A stretch of 64,000 nucleotides of DNA from Rhodovulum sulfidophilum DSM 1374 (GCF_001633165.1 NZ_CP015418.1:1282501-1346500), one strand, 5' to 3'. Positions 51,699 to 60,830 are shown, counted from the stretch's first letter. A program made the numbers and translations. Notes: a model not told the origin generated them from the letters alone.

Positions 51699-53377
51699 CC
51701 GGGCCCGCCACGGATACCGCCGCATCCGGCCCCGTCCTTGCCGCCGATGGCGCGCCGCTGAAACGCAGCCTGCGCCGCGCGCTTAGGGCTCAGAAGCTGC
51801 GGGCGCTGATGCTGATCGCGCCGCTTCTGGTCTTCGTGCTGGTCACCTTCATCGCGCCGATTGCCGACATGCTGTTCCGCTCGGTCGAGAACCAGATCGT
51901 CTCGGACACGCTGCCGCGCACCGCCCGCGAGATCCGCGATTACGACCCCGACAGCGGGCAGATGCCCTCCGACAGGGTGCTGGCGGCCTTCACCTACGAT
52001 CTGGTCGCCGCCGCCGAGCGCAAGCAGCATACCCGGCTCGGCTCGCGGCTGAATTACGAATATTCCGGCATTTCCTCGCTGTTCCGCAAGACCGGCCGCC
52101 GGGTCGACGATTTCGGCGAGAGCTATCTCGACCAGTTCGTCGCGGTCGATCCCGCCTGGGAAGAGCCCGCGACCTGGGTCGCGCTGATGGCCGATCCGGA
52201 CTGGACCGCGAGCTACCGCGCCTGGAGCGCGGCGCGCGATGCCGCGAAGGCCGCGGGCGAGCCCTTCGCCCTGGCCCAGCCGCTGTTCGCGCTTCGCGAC
52301 GGGGTGGCGGAAGTGCTGCCCGAAACCGCCAGCGCCTATGCCGAATTCGCCCGCATCGTTCAGGTCGAGGACGATGACGATCCGGCCGCCGAAGAGCCCT
52401 GGGCGCCGGTCTATCTGGCGCTGTACCGCGACCTTCTGCATATCGGGCCGGGCGCCGTCGCCCGGCTTGGCCCCGAGGCCGAGGCAATGCTCGATGCCGC
52501 CCATGACGCGGTCGAGGATTTCGCACCGGTCGATCTGTCCGGGCTGTATCTGAAAGCCGACAGGGACTGGGCCGATCCCGGGGTCTGGGGCACGATCAGG
52601 GCCTTCTCGCCCGCCTATACGCCCGGCTATTTCCTGAACGCGGTCGATCTGCGACTGACCGCCGACGGGATTGCCGCCCAGCCCGAGGACCGGCAGATCT
52701 ACATCATGCTGTTCGAGCGGACGCTGTTCATGAGCCTCGCGATCATGGGCTCCTGCGTGCTGCTGGGCTATCCGATCGCCTATCTGCTGTCGAACCTGCC
52801 GCTCCGGACCTCGAACCTCCTGATGATCCTGGTGCTCCTGCCGTTCTGGACCTCGCTTCTGGTGAGGACCTCGGCCTGGAAGGTGCTTCTGCAGCAGCAG
52901 GGGGTGATCAACGACATCCTCGTCTGGCTGGGGATCGTGTCGAACAGCGGGCGGCTGATCCTGATCAACAACCAGACCGGCACCATCATCGCGATGACCC
53001 ATATCCTGCTGCCCTTCATGATCCTGCCGCTCTATTCGGTGATGAAGACCATTCCGCCCTCCTATGTGCGGGCCGCGAAAAGCCTCGGCGCCACCAACTG
53101 GACGGCGTTCTGGCGGGTCTATTTCCCGCAATCGGTGCCCGGCATCGGCGCGGGCTGCATCCTCGTCTTCATCCTGGCCATCGGCTATTACATCACGCCC
53201 GAACTGGTCGGCGGCACCTCGGGCACCTTCATCTCGAACCGGATCGCCTATCACATTTCCAGCTCGCTCAACTGGGGCCTCGCGGCCGCGCTGGGCGCGA
53301 TCCTGCTGGGTGTCGTGCTGATCCTTTACTGGGCCTATGACAAGCTCGTGGGCATCGACAACGTGAGCCTGGGGTAA
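51695..53377 (+). CDS. ABC transporter permease, PotB-like, with a large periplasmic insertion
   Basis: Inner-membrane permease of 560 residues, about twice the usual PotB length. The first membrane helix is at about 37-58 (LMLIAPLLVFVLVTFIAPIADML). The remaining helices and the EAA loop (MKTIPPSYVRAAKSLGATNWTAFWRVYFPQS) lie after residue 335. The roughly 270 residues between are hydrophilic and largely acidic and must lie in the periplasm. The rest is normal PotB. It overlaps the DUF1330 stop and is followed 5 bp later by the PotC-like gene. Confidence 0.9.
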   Translation: MTGPATDTAASGPVLAADGAPLKRSLRRALRAQKLRALMLIAPLLVFVLVTFIAPIADMLFRSVENQIVSDTLPRTAREIRDYDPDSGQMPSDRVLAAFTYDLVAAAERKQHTRLGSRLNYEYSGISSLFRKTGRRVDDFGESYLDQFVAVDPAWEEPATWVALMADPDWTASYRAWSAARDAAKAAGEPFALAQPLFALRDGVAEVLPETASAYAEFARIVQVEDDDDPAAEEPWAPVYLALYRDLLHIGPGAVARLGPEAEAMLDAAHDAVEDFAPVDLSGLYLKADRDWADPGVWGTIRAFSPAYTPGYFLNAVDLRLTADGIAAQPEDRQIYIMLFERTLFMSLAIMGSCVLLGYPIAYLLSNLPLRTSNLLMILVLLPFWTSLLVRTSAWKVLLQQQGVINDILVWLGIVSNSGRLILINNQTGTIIAMTHILLPFMILPLYSVMKTIPPSYVRAAKSLGATNWTAFWRVYFPQSVPGIGAGCILVFILAIGYYITPELVGGTSGTFISNRIAYHISSSLNWGLAAALGAILLGVVLILYWAYDKLVGIDNVSLG

Positions 53378-53382
53378 CGCAT

Positions 53383-54243
53383 ATGTCACAGATGGACCTT
53401 CCGCCCTATGCCACGCTCGGTCAGCGGATCTGGCATTATGCCTATTACGTGATCTGCGGGCTGATCTTCTTCTTCCTGATCGCGCCGATCCTGGTGATCA
53501 TCCCGCTCAGCTTCAACGCCGAGAATTTCTTCACCTTCACGCCGAAGATGCTGGCGCTCGACCCCGAGGGCTATTCGCTCAAGCATTATCAGGACTTCTT
53601 CACCAGCAATGCCTGGCAGCATGCGCTCTGGAATTCGGTCAAGATCGCGCCTGCCGCCACCTTCCTTGCGGTCTCGCTCGGGACGCTGGCCGCGGTCGGG
53701 CTCAGCCAGGAACATGTGCCCTTCCGGCGCACGATCATGGCGATCCTGATCTCGCCGATGATCGTACCGCTGATCATCTCGGCGGCGGGGATGTATTTCT
53801 TCTATTCCCGGATCGGGTTGCAGGGCACCTATGTCGGCGTCGTGCTGGCCCATGCGGCGCTGGGCATTCCCTTCGTCATCATCACGGTGACGGCGACGCT
53901 GGTGGGCTTCGACACCTCGCTGACCCGGGCCTCGGCCAGCCTCGGCGCGAACCCGGTCACGACCTTCTTCAAGGTGCAGATGCCGCTGATTTTGCCCGGC
54001 GTCGTCTCGGGCGGGCTGTTCGCCTTCATCACCTCCTTCGACGAGGTGGTGGTGGTGCTGTTCGTGGGCTCGGCCAACCAGCAGACGCTGCCCTGGCAGA
54101 TGTTCACGGGGCTGCGCGAACAGATCAGCCCGACCATCCTCGCGGTCGCGACGATCCTCGTGGTGATCTCGATCGGGCTTCTGACCACGGTCGAAATCCT
54201 GCGGCGGCGCTCGGAGAAGATGCGCGGGCTGAGCCCCGGCTGA
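53383..54243 (+). CDS. potC: ABC transporter permease, PotC-like
   Basis: Second permease of the polyamine-type system (286 residues) with six helices and the EAA loop at LTRASASLGANPVTTFFKVQMPLI. It is of normal length, unlike its partner. It is the last gene of the operon, followed by a perfect GC stem-loop. Confidence 0.92.
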   Translation: MSQMDLPPYATLGQRIWHYAYYVICGLIFFFLIAPILVIIPLSFNAENFFTFTPKMLALDPEGYSLKHYQDFFTSNAWQHALWNSVKIAPAATFLAVSLGTLAAVGLSQEHVPFRRTIMAILISPMIVPLIISAAGMYFFYSRIGLQGTYVGVVLAHAALGIPFVIITVTATLVGFDTSLTRASASLGANPVTTFFKVQMPLILPGVVSGGLFAFITSFDEVVVVLFVGSANQQTLPWQMFTGLREQISPTILAVATILVVISIGLLTTVEILRRRSEKMRGLSPG

Positions 54244-54259
54244 CCCGCCGCCAAGGCAT

Positions 54260-54292
54260 GGCCCGCCCGGAGGAACATCTGCCGGGCGGGCC
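54260..54292 (+). terminator. Stem-loop terminating the Pot-type operon
   Basis: The perfect 11-bp arms GGCCCGCCCGG (54260-54270) and CCGGGCGGGCC (54282-54292) around an 11-base loop lie 17 bp behind the PotC-like stop. There is no T-run, so termination would be weak or factor-assisted. Confidence 0.6.
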
Positions 54293-54328
54293 GTGTTGAG
54301 AGACTGTCAACGGACAGGAGGGGAGGCC

Positions 54329-54763
54329 ATGAAACCGTTCAAGACACTGGTTCTCGTCGCCAATGAGCGCGAGGCGCGTCTGCTGGTCAATCGCGGGACC
54401 GGCAAGGGGCTTGCCGAGGTGACCCGGTTTTCGAAGGCGCATGAGATCGAATATGCCGACGGGCGCGGCCGCGACCAGGGCGGCGCGACCGCCGGTCGCC
54501 ACGCGATGGAGCCGCCGACGAGCCTGCGGGTCCAGAACCGCGAGAGCTTCGCGGCGGATGTGCTGGGCCTCACCGCCGAGGTCTGGGCCAAGGGCGATTA
54601 CGACCGTTTCGTGATGGCGGCGCCGCCGAAGATGCTCGGCGAATTGCGCAACCGGATCGAGGGCTCGCTGGAACGGGCGCTGGCGGTCGATATCGACAAG
54701 GACATCGTGGGGGTTGCAGCGGCGGACCTGCCTCGCCATTTCGAGGATGTGATCGTGTTCTGA
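54329..54763 (+). CDS. Host attachment protein family (AtsE-like)
   Basis: Soluble protein of 144 residues. It opens KPFKTLVLVANEREARLLVN, has a conserved central part (VLGLTAEVWAKGDYDRFVMAAPPKMLGELR) and ends in a DLPRHFEDVIVF strand. The family was named from an Agrobacterium plant-attachment locus, but its fold resembles release-factor-like nucleases, and the true role is unclear. GGAGGGGAGG precedes the ATG. It is followed 52 bp later by a DUF4389 gene on the same strand. Confidence 0.82.
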   Translation: MKPFKTLVLVANEREARLLVNRGTGKGLAEVTRFSKAHEIEYADGRGRDQGGATAGRHAMEPPTSLRVQNRESFAADVLGLTAEVWAKGDYDRFVMAAPPKMLGELRNRIEGSLERALAVDIDKDIVGVAAADLPRHFEDVIVF

Positions 54764-54815
54764 GACGGGATGCGTGGGGTGTCCCGGGAATGCGGTCGCA
54801 GCGGAGGCTGGACCT

Positions 54816-55118
54816 ATGACCGATACCAACTCGACGCTGAACGAGGGCGCGCAGGCATCGGACGCCCAGGACAAGGGCTACCGTCCCGCGCTGATCCGGG
54901 GGGCCTGGATGCTCTTGATGCTGGCCCTCTTCTACGCCGCGCAGATGATCATGATCATCGCGGCGATACTGCAATTCGGCTGGCTTCTCTTCGCCAAGGA
55001 GGAGAACGAGCGGATTGCCGAGTTCGGCGACAAGCTCGCCAACTGGATGGCGATTGCCGCGCGCTACCTGACGGTGGCGGGCGACGCGAAACCTTTCCCC
55101 TGGACCGACTGGAAATAA
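54816..55118 (+). CDS. DUF4389 family small membrane protein
   Basis: Inner-membrane protein of 100 residues with one long hydrophobic stretch (residues 31-58, WMLLMLALFYAAQMIMIIAAILQFGWLL) followed by a conserved amphipathic part (ERIAEFGDKLANWMAIAARYLTVAGDAKPFPW). It matches DUF4389. GCGGAGG precedes the ATG at 54816. The function is unknown. It may form one unit with the preceding gene. Confidence 0.82.
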   Translation: MTDTNSTLNEGAQASDAQDKGYRPALIRGAWMLLMLALFYAAQMIMIIAAILQFGWLLFAKEENERIAEFGDKLANWMAIAARYLTVAGDAKPFPWTDWK

Positions 55119-55176
55119 GCCGGTCCAAGGCGCAATCGGGCCGGGTGGCGCAGGACGCGCCGCCCGGCTGCGTCGG

Positions 55177-57006
55177 TCAGTCTTCCATCGCTTCCAGTTC
55201 GTCGATCATGCCCGAGATCATCGACAGCCCCTTGTCCCAGAAGGCGGGGTCCGAGGCATCGAGCCCGAACGGCGCCAGCAGATCCTTGTGGTGCTTGGAC
55301 CCGCCCGCCTTCAGCATCTCGAAATACTTGTCCTGGAAGCCCGCGCCGCTTTCCTCATAGACCGCGTAAAGCGCGTTCACCAGCCCGTCGCCGAAGGCAT
55401 AGGCATAGACGTAGAAGGGCGAATGCACGAAATGCGGCACGTAGGACCAGAAGGTCTCGTAGCCCGGCATGAATTCGAAGACCGGCCCCAGGCTCTCGCC
55501 CTGCACGCTCATCCAGATATCGTTGATGTCCTCGGGCGTCAGCTCGCCGCCGCGCCGGGCCTCGTGCAGCTTGCACTCGAAATCGTAGAAGGCGATCTGG
55601 CGCACGACCGTGTTGATCATGTCCTCGACCTTGCCGGCCAGCAGCGTCTTCTTCTGGGCCTGCGTCGTGGCGCCTGCCAGCAGCTTGCGGAAGGTCAGCA
55701 TCTCGCCGAACACGCTGGCGGTCTCGGCCAGGGTCAGCGGCGTCGAGGCCAGCAGCTCGCCCTGACCGGCGGCCAGCACCTGATGGACGCCATGGCCCAG
55801 CTCATGGGCGAGCGTCATCACGTCGCGCGGCTTGCCCAGGTAGTTCAGCATCACATAGGGGTGCACGTCGGTCACGGTCGGATGGGCGAAGGCGCCGGGC
55901 GCCTTGCCGGGCTTGACGCCCGCATCGATCCAGCCCCTGTCGAAGAAGGGCTCGGCGATCTCGGCCATCTTCGGCGAGAATTCGGAATAGGCCTCCATAA
56001 CGGTGGCCTTCGCGGCCTCCCAGCCGACGGTTTTCTGCTCTTCGATCGGCAGCGGCGCGTTGCGGTCCCAGACCTGCAGCTTGTCGAGCCCCAGCCATTT
56101 CGCCTTCAGCGCGTAATAGCGATGCGAGAGCTTGGGATAGGCCGCGACCACGGCATTGCGAAGCGCCTCGACCACTTCGGGTTCGACATGGTTCGACAGG
56201 TGCCGCCCGGTCTGCGGCGTCGGCATCTTGCGCCAGCGGTCCTCGATCTCCTTCTCCTTGGCCAGCGTGTTGTGGACCCGGGCGAAGGTCTTGATATTGG
56301 CGCCGAAGACCTCGGCCAGCGCGCGCGCCCCGGCCTCGCGCCTGTCGCGCGCGGGATCGGTCAGCAGGTTCAGCGTGGCCTCGATGCCCAGCGGCGCGTC
56401 CTCGCCCTCGACCTCGAATTCCAGCCCGGCGATGGTCTCGTCGAACAGCTTGTTCCAGGCGCTCGCGCCCACCACCGACTGGTCATGCAGGAATTTCTCC
56501 AGCTCGTCCGACAGCTGATAGGGCCGCGTCGCCCGCATCCGGTCGAAGACCGGCTTGTAGCGCGTCAGCGCGGCATCGGCGGCAAAGAGCGCCTCATAGG
56601 CGTCATCCGCGATCCGGTTGAATTCCAGCGAGAAGAACACGAGCGGCGTGGTATAGTTGGTGATCCGGTCCTGACAGTCCGACAGGAACTTGGCGCGGCC
56701 GGCATCCATGGTGTTCTGGTAATAGCGCAGCCCGGCATAGGACATGATCCGCCCGGCCACGCGGTCGATGGCCTCGTAGCGGGTGATGCAGCTCAGCATC
56801 CCGGCGGCGTCGAGCCCGGCCAGCCTGCCCTCGTAATCGGCCGCGAAGGCCGCGCATTCCTGTTCCAGCCAGCCCATGTCGCGGGCGATTTCGGGCGCGT
56901 CGGGCGCGGCATAGAGATCGGACAGATCCCATTCCGGCAGGTCTCCCAGCGCGCCGCCGGCGCTGGCATTGGCGTCAAAGACGGGGCGGGGCGATGCGAT
57001 GCGCAT
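55177..57006 (-). CDS. pepF: Oligoendopeptidase F, M3 family metallopeptidase
   Basis: Zinc peptidase of 609 residues that cleaves short peptides in the cytoplasm. The zinc motif HELGH is at 401-405 (TLAHELGHGVHQ), and the downstream metal-ligand glutamate lies in LAETASVFGEMLTF. The N-terminal helical part (LSDLYAAPDAPEIARDM) is typical of PepF. It is convergent with the DUF4389 gene and begins 56 bp after the end of the ligase gene on the same strand. Confidence 0.94.
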   Translation of the reverse strand: MRIASPRPVFDANASAGGALGDLPEWDLSDLYAAPDAPEIARDMGWLEQECAAFAADYEGRLAGLDAAGMLSCITRYEAIDRVAGRIMSYAGLRYYQNTMDAGRAKFLSDCQDRITNYTTPLVFFSLEFNRIADDAYEALFAADAALTRYKPVFDRMRATRPYQLSDELEKFLHDQSVVGASAWNKLFDETIAGLEFEVEGEDAPLGIEATLNLLTDPARDRREAGARALAEVFGANIKTFARVHNTLAKEKEIEDRWRKMPTPQTGRHLSNHVEPEVVEALRNAVVAAYPKLSHRYYALKAKWLGLDKLQVWDRNAPLPIEEQKTVGWEAAKATVMEAYSEFSPKMAEIAEPFFDRGWIDAGVKPGKAPGAFAHPTVTDVHPYVMLNYLGKPRDVMTLAHELGHGVHQVLAAGQGELLASTPLTLAETASVFGEMLTFRKLLAGATTQAQKKTLLAGKVEDMINTVVRQIAFYDFECKLHEARRGGELTPEDINDIWMSVQGESLGPVFEFMPGYETFWSYVPHFVHSPFYVYAYAFGDGLVNALYAVYEESGAGFQDKYFEMLKAGGSKHHKDLLAPFGLDASDPAFWDKGLSMISGMIDELEAMED

Positions 57007-57061
57007 GGGCGATCCTCATTTGTTGTGTTGATCCAGAGATAGAGTGCCGGGGGGCGCCGGT

Positions 57062-58675
57062 TCAAGCGCCGGGCGTCGTCTCGCCGCCGGCAGCGCCCAG
57101 CAGCGCCTTCAGGGTGTCGAGCCTGTCGGCCTCGGCCGCGGGCTTGTCGCGGCGCCAGCGCAGCATCCGGGGAAAGCGCAGGGCAAGGCCGGATTTGTGG
57201 CGCGGACTGGCCCGGATGCCCTCGAAGGCGATCTCGAAGACCAGCTCGGGCGCGACCTGCCGCACCGGGCCGAAGCGCTGAAGCGTGTTCTTCCGGACCC
57301 AGGCGGTGATCTCGCGGAATTCGGCATCGGTGAGGCCGGAATAGGCCTTGGTCACCGGCACCAGCCTGTCGCTGTCCCAGACCGCGAAGGTGAAATCGGT
57401 GTAAAGCGTCGCGCGCCGCCCGTGGCCCGCCTGGGCATAGATCATCACCGCGTCGACGGTCAGCGGGTCGAGTTTCCATTTCCACCAGTCGCCTTTCCTG
57501 CGACCGGCCAGATAGGGCGCGTCGGCGCGTTTCAGCATCACGCCTTCGGCCTCGGCCGCGCGTGCCGCGCCCCGGGTCCGGGCCAGATCCTCCCAGTCGT
57601 CGAAGGGCAGGGCCTGCGAAAGGCGCAGCGGCCCGCCGGGCGGCATACCGGCGATGATCTGTTCCAGCCGCGCGCGGCGCTCGGCCAGCGGGCGGGGGCG
57701 GATGTCGGTGCCGCCGTCCTCCAGCAGATCATAGGCGAGAAACGCGGCCGGGGTTTCGGCCAGCAGCCGTTTCGACAGCGTCTTGCGACCGATCCGGGTC
57801 TGCAGCGCGGCAAAGGGCAGGGGGCGGCCGTCCTTCCAGGCCAGGATCTCGCCATCCAGTACGGTGCCTGCGGGCAGGAAATCGCGGGCGACGGCCAGTT
57901 CGGGGAACCGCCCGGTGATCAGGTCCTCGCCGCGCGACCAGAGGAAATGCACCCCGCCGCGCGCGATCAGCTGGCCGCGGATGCCGTCCCATTTGTATTC
58001 GGCGATCCAGTCGCCGGGTGCGCCCAACGTCTCGGGCGGGCCCTCGATCTGATAGGCCAGATAGAACGGATAGGGGCGCGACAGCGCCGCCGCCGGGTCG
58101 GGCGCCTCGATCAGGGCCTGCCAGCTTGTCGTCGCGGGCGTCCAGTCGCCCATCAGCCGGTGCGCCAGCTCGGCCTCGTCCTGCCCGGTGGCGCGGGCCA
58201 GCGCGCGGGTCATCAGGGTCTGGCTCACGCCGACACGGAACCCGCCGGTCAGAAGCTTGGTGAACAGGAACCGCTCGGGTCCGCCGAGGCTGTCCCAGGC
58301 CTTGAGGATCCCGGCCTTTCGGGCGGGCTCGTCCATCCGCGCCATGGCGAGGATGTCGGTCATGCGCGCCGACAGGCTCCGGTCGCTGTCCTGGACGGGC
58401 GGCGGCAGGACCAGCGCGATGGTCTCGGCCAGATCGCCCACCACCGGATAGCATTCCTCGAACAGCCAGAGCGGCAGGCCCGCCCGCTCGGCCGCCCATT
58501 CCCGCAGCCGCGTCGCCGTCACCGCCCGGCGCGGCCGCCGCCCCGACAGAAGCGCCACGGTCCAGAGCCGGTCGGGCTCGGGCGCCTCGGCCAGATAGGC
58601 GGCCAGCGCCTCGACCTTGGCGGTGGTGCGGGTGGTGCGGTCGAGCGCGGTGAAAAGGGCGGCGAAGCGTTTCAT
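57062..58675 (-). CDS. ATP-dependent DNA ligase, damage-response type
   Basis: NTP-dependent DNA ligase of 537 residues. An N-terminal DNA-binding domain (about 1-200) is followed by the adenylation domain with the active lysine K228 in EYKWDGIRGQ. An OB-fold domain follows with YAQAGHGRRATLYTDFTFAVWD and a C-terminal FPRMLRWRRDK. It belongs to the group known for cisplatin-type damage response. Its start overlaps the stop of the exonuclease gene (ATGA). The two usual further partners (DEXH helicase and PdeM-type endonuclease) are not next to it. Confidence 0.92.
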   Translation of the reverse strand: MKRFAALFTALDRTTRTTAKVEALAAYLAEAPEPDRLWTVALLSGRRPRRAVTATRLREWAAERAGLPLWLFEECYPVVGDLAETIALVLPPPVQDSDRSLSARMTDILAMARMDEPARKAGILKAWDSLGGPERFLFTKLLTGGFRVGVSQTLMTRALARATGQDEAELAHRLMGDWTPATTSWQALIEAPDPAAALSRPYPFYLAYQIEGPPETLGAPGDWIAEYKWDGIRGQLIARGGVHFLWSRGEDLITGRFPELAVARDFLPAGTVLDGEILAWKDGRPLPFAALQTRIGRKTLSKRLLAETPAAFLAYDLLEDGGTDIRPRPLAERRARLEQIIAGMPPGGPLRLSQALPFDDWEDLARTRGAARAAEAEGVMLKRADAPYLAGRRKGDWWKWKLDPLTVDAVMIYAQAGHGRRATLYTDFTFAVWDSDRLVPVTKAYSGLTDAEFREITAWVRKNTLQRFGPVRQVAPELVFEIAFEGIRASPRHKSGLALRFPRMLRWRRDKPAAEADRLDTLKALLGAAGGETTPGA

Positions 58676-59685
58676 TCCGCGTCGCCTTCAGTCGTTTCGC
58701 CCTCCCAGGCGGTGGCGACGATGCCCGCGTCATAGCCCTGCTCGGCCAGCCAGCGCCGGAACGGGGCGGTATAGCCATGGGTCACCAGAACCCGCTCGGC
58801 GCCGGTTTCGCGGATCGCGGTATTGAGCCCGTCCCAGTCGGCATGATCGGACAGCACGAAGCCACGCTCGGCGCCACGCCGCCTGCGCACACCGCGCAGC
58901 GCCATCCAGCCCGAGGCAAGCCCGGTCGAGGCCCGCCCGAAGCGCCGCGCCCAGGCGCTGCCAAGGGCCGAGGGCGGGGCCAGCACAAGCGCGCCGGGAT
59001 GGGCGCGCGGATCGGTCTCGGGCGTGACCGGCTCCGTGTCGGGCAGGTCCAGCCCCTGGTCGCGCATCACCCGGCAGGTGGCCTCGATGGCGCCATGGGT
59101 CAGGATCGGGCCCGGCCCCGGTTCGGCGCCGTTGCCAAGCCCCGCCAGAAGCCGCTGTGCCTTGCCAAGCGCATAGGCGCCCAGAAGGCTTGCCCGGCCG
59201 AGGGCCGCGTTCTCGGCCCACCAGTCGCGGATCTCGGCCATCACCTCGGCCTGCGGGCGCCAGCGGAAGATCGGCAGCCCGAAGGTGCATTCGCTGATGA
59301 AGGTATGGCAGCGGACCGGCTCGAACGGGTCCGACAGCCCGTCGGGCTCGGGCTTGTAATCGCCCGAGACGACCCAGACCTCGCCCTTGTGCTCGACCCG
59401 GATCTGGGCCGAACCCGGCACATGGCCCGCCGGGTGGAACGAGACCGTGGCTGCGCCGATCCGGCGGGGCTCGCCATAGCGGATGGTGTCAAGCGCGATG
59501 GCGCCCAGCCGGTGGCGGATCACCGGGGCGGCGATGTCGGTCGCCAGATAATGCCGGTGGCCGGGACGGGCATGGTCGGCATGGCCATGGGTGATCAGCG
59601 CCCGGTCGACCGGCGCCCAGGGGTCGATGTGGAAATCGCCCGCAGGGCAGTAAAGCCCTTGCCCGGTGACGGTCAGAACGCTCAT
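58672..59685 (-). CDS. Ligase-associated metallo-beta-lactamase-fold exonuclease
   Basis: MBL/beta-CASP nuclease-type protein of 337 residues. The metal motif HGHADHA is at 33-39, with further ligands in PAGHVPGSAQ and a C-terminal LSDHADW. It belongs to the group known as ligase-associated DNA damage response exonuclease and precedes the ligase gene with a 4-bp overlap, so both are made together. The start at 59685 matches the conserved opening. It is divergent from the dehydrogenase gene. Confidence 0.92.
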   Translation of the reverse strand: MSVLTVTGQGLYCPAGDFHIDPWAPVDRALITHGHADHARPGHRHYLATDIAAPVIRHRLGAIALDTIRYGEPRRIGAATVSFHPAGHVPGSAQIRVEHKGEVWVVSGDYKPEPDGLSDPFEPVRCHTFISECTFGLPIFRWRPQAEVMAEIRDWWAENAALGRASLLGAYALGKAQRLLAGLGNGAEPGPGPILTHGAIEATCRVMRDQGLDLPDTEPVTPETDPRAHPGALVLAPPSALGSAWARRFGRASTGLASGWMALRGVRRRRGAERGFVLSDHADWDGLNTAIRETGAERVLVTHGYTAPFRRWLAEQGYDAGIVATAWEGETTEGDAE

Positions 59686-59754
59686 GACCCGACTATAGCG
59701 CGGCCCGGGGGCGGGGCGATTGCATTCGGTGCGCGGGCGTCGCATAGGGCGATC

Positions 59755-60651
59755 ATGGCTGATGTGCATGTGACAGAACCGATCCATCCCGACGCGCTGG
59801 CGCTTCTGGCGTCGGCGGGGCTGAGTGTCTCCTGCGGCTGGAAGGATGACGACCCTGCGGCGGGGCTGGCCACGGCGCGGGCCTGGATCCTGCGCACCTT
59901 CGTGGTGAGCCCCGAGATGATCGCGGGCGCACCCGGGCTCGAGGCGATCTGCAAGCACGGGGTCGGTACCGACAACATTCCCCTCGCCGAGGCCGAGCGC
60001 CGGGGCATTCCGGTCTTCAACACGCCCGGCGCCAATGCCAATGCGGTGGCCGAGCATACGATGATGATGCTTTTGGCGCTGACCCGGCAGGCGGTGGCGA
60101 TGGACCGGGTCGCGCGGGCGGGGTTTGTCGGCTTCGAACAGCTGGCGCCGCTCGAGCTTTCGGGTATGCGGATGCTGATCCTGGGTTTCGGACCGATCGG
60201 CCAGCGTGTCGCGCAACTGGCGCGGGCCTTCGACATCGAGGTCACGCTCTGGCACCGGCGGCTGAGCGCCGAGGAGGCGGGCGTGCCGGTGGTGCGCGAT
60301 CTTGCGGCGGCACTGCCCGCGGCGCAGATCCTCACCCTGCATCTGCCGCTGAACGCGGGCACGCACGGGCTGATCGGCGCGGCCGAGCTGGCGGCCTTGC
60401 CCGAGGGCGCGATCCTTCTCAATACCGGACGGGGCGGCGTCGTCGACGAGGCGGCGCTGGTCGCGGCGGCGCCCCGGCTGGGCGGCATCGGGCTCGACGT
60501 GTTCGAAACCGAACCGCCGCCGCCCTCGGACCCGCTTCTCGCGCTGCCGAATGCGCTTCTGTCGCCCCATGCCGCGGCGCTGGGCGAGCGCAGCGTCCGG
60601 CGGATGGGGATGATGGCCGCCGAGGCCGCGATCCGGGCGCTCGGCGCTTGA
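59755..60651 (+). CDS. D-isomer specific 2-hydroxyacid dehydrogenase family protein
   Basis: NAD-dependent dehydrogenase of 298 residues, phosphoglycerate dehydrogenase-like. The cofactor motif GFGPIG precedes a Rossmann fold, and the catalytic triad is seen as Arg in NTGRGGVVDEAAL, Glu in FETEPP and His in SPHAAALGERS. It is shorter than SerA and has no C-terminal regulatory domain, so a different 2-hydroxyacid is likely. The substrate is unknown. The rpsD promoter overlaps its stop codon. Confidence 0.88.
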   Translation: MADVHVTEPIHPDALALLASAGLSVSCGWKDDDPAAGLATARAWILRTFVVSPEMIAGAPGLEAICKHGVGTDNIPLAEAERRGIPVFNTPGANANAVAEHTMMMLLALTRQAVAMDRVARAGFVGFEQLAPLELSGMRMLILGFGPIGQRVAQLARAFDIEVTLWHRRLSAEEAGVPVVRDLAAALPAAQILTLHLPLNAGTHGLIGAAELAALPEGAILLNTGRGGVVDEAALVAAAPRLGGIGLDVFETEPPPPSDPLLALPNALLSPHAAALGERSVRRMGMMAAEAAIRALGA

Positions 60652-60675
60652 CAGTGGGCGGTGCCCCTGTATAAG
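60648..60675 (+). promoter_or_regulatory. Consensus sigma-70 promoter of rpsD
   Basis: TTGACA (60648-60653), a 16-bp spacer and TATAAG (60670-60675). The -35 is a perfect match and the -10 nearly so, the strongest housekeeping promoter in the window. The -35 overlaps the end of the preceding gene. Confidence 0.85.
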
Positions 60676-60681
60676 CGCGCC

Positions 60682-60830
60682 ATTCCGGCCCTCGCGGCCG
60701 GGATTTTCATTGGTGTTGGTGGCCCCCGCAAGGGGATGCCTGTCAGGGTCCGGGCCGGTCCGGAACGGGTCCAGAGGACAACGCCCTTCATTGCTGCCTG
60801 CGGGCGGCGCCCTTTTGAAGGAGATCAGCC
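60682..60830 (+). promoter_or_regulatory. Structured 5' leader of rpsD
   Basis: About 150 nt of untranslated leader follow the promoter. It begins with the hairpin CCGGCC-CTCGC-GGCCGG (60685-60701), followed by GATTTTC, which resembles an early terminator, and continues with a CCCCGCAAGGGG hairpin and further GC-rich stems up to the ribosome site. S4 is an autoregulator of translation in other bacteria, so a similar role is plausible but not shown. Confidence 0.5.

Noticed and set aside
54329..54363. EcfG-type promoter before the host-attachment gene (GGAAC at about 54272)
   Set aside because: The downstream element is CGTG at a spacing of 15 bp, and the bases form part of the preceding terminator stem, so it does not fit the consensus.
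60652..60830. 4.5S/SRP RNA in the gap before rpsD
   Set aside because: The conserved SRP RNA apical motif (GGTCAGG followed by GGAAGGAAGCAGCC) is absent; the sequence is better explained as the rpsD leader.
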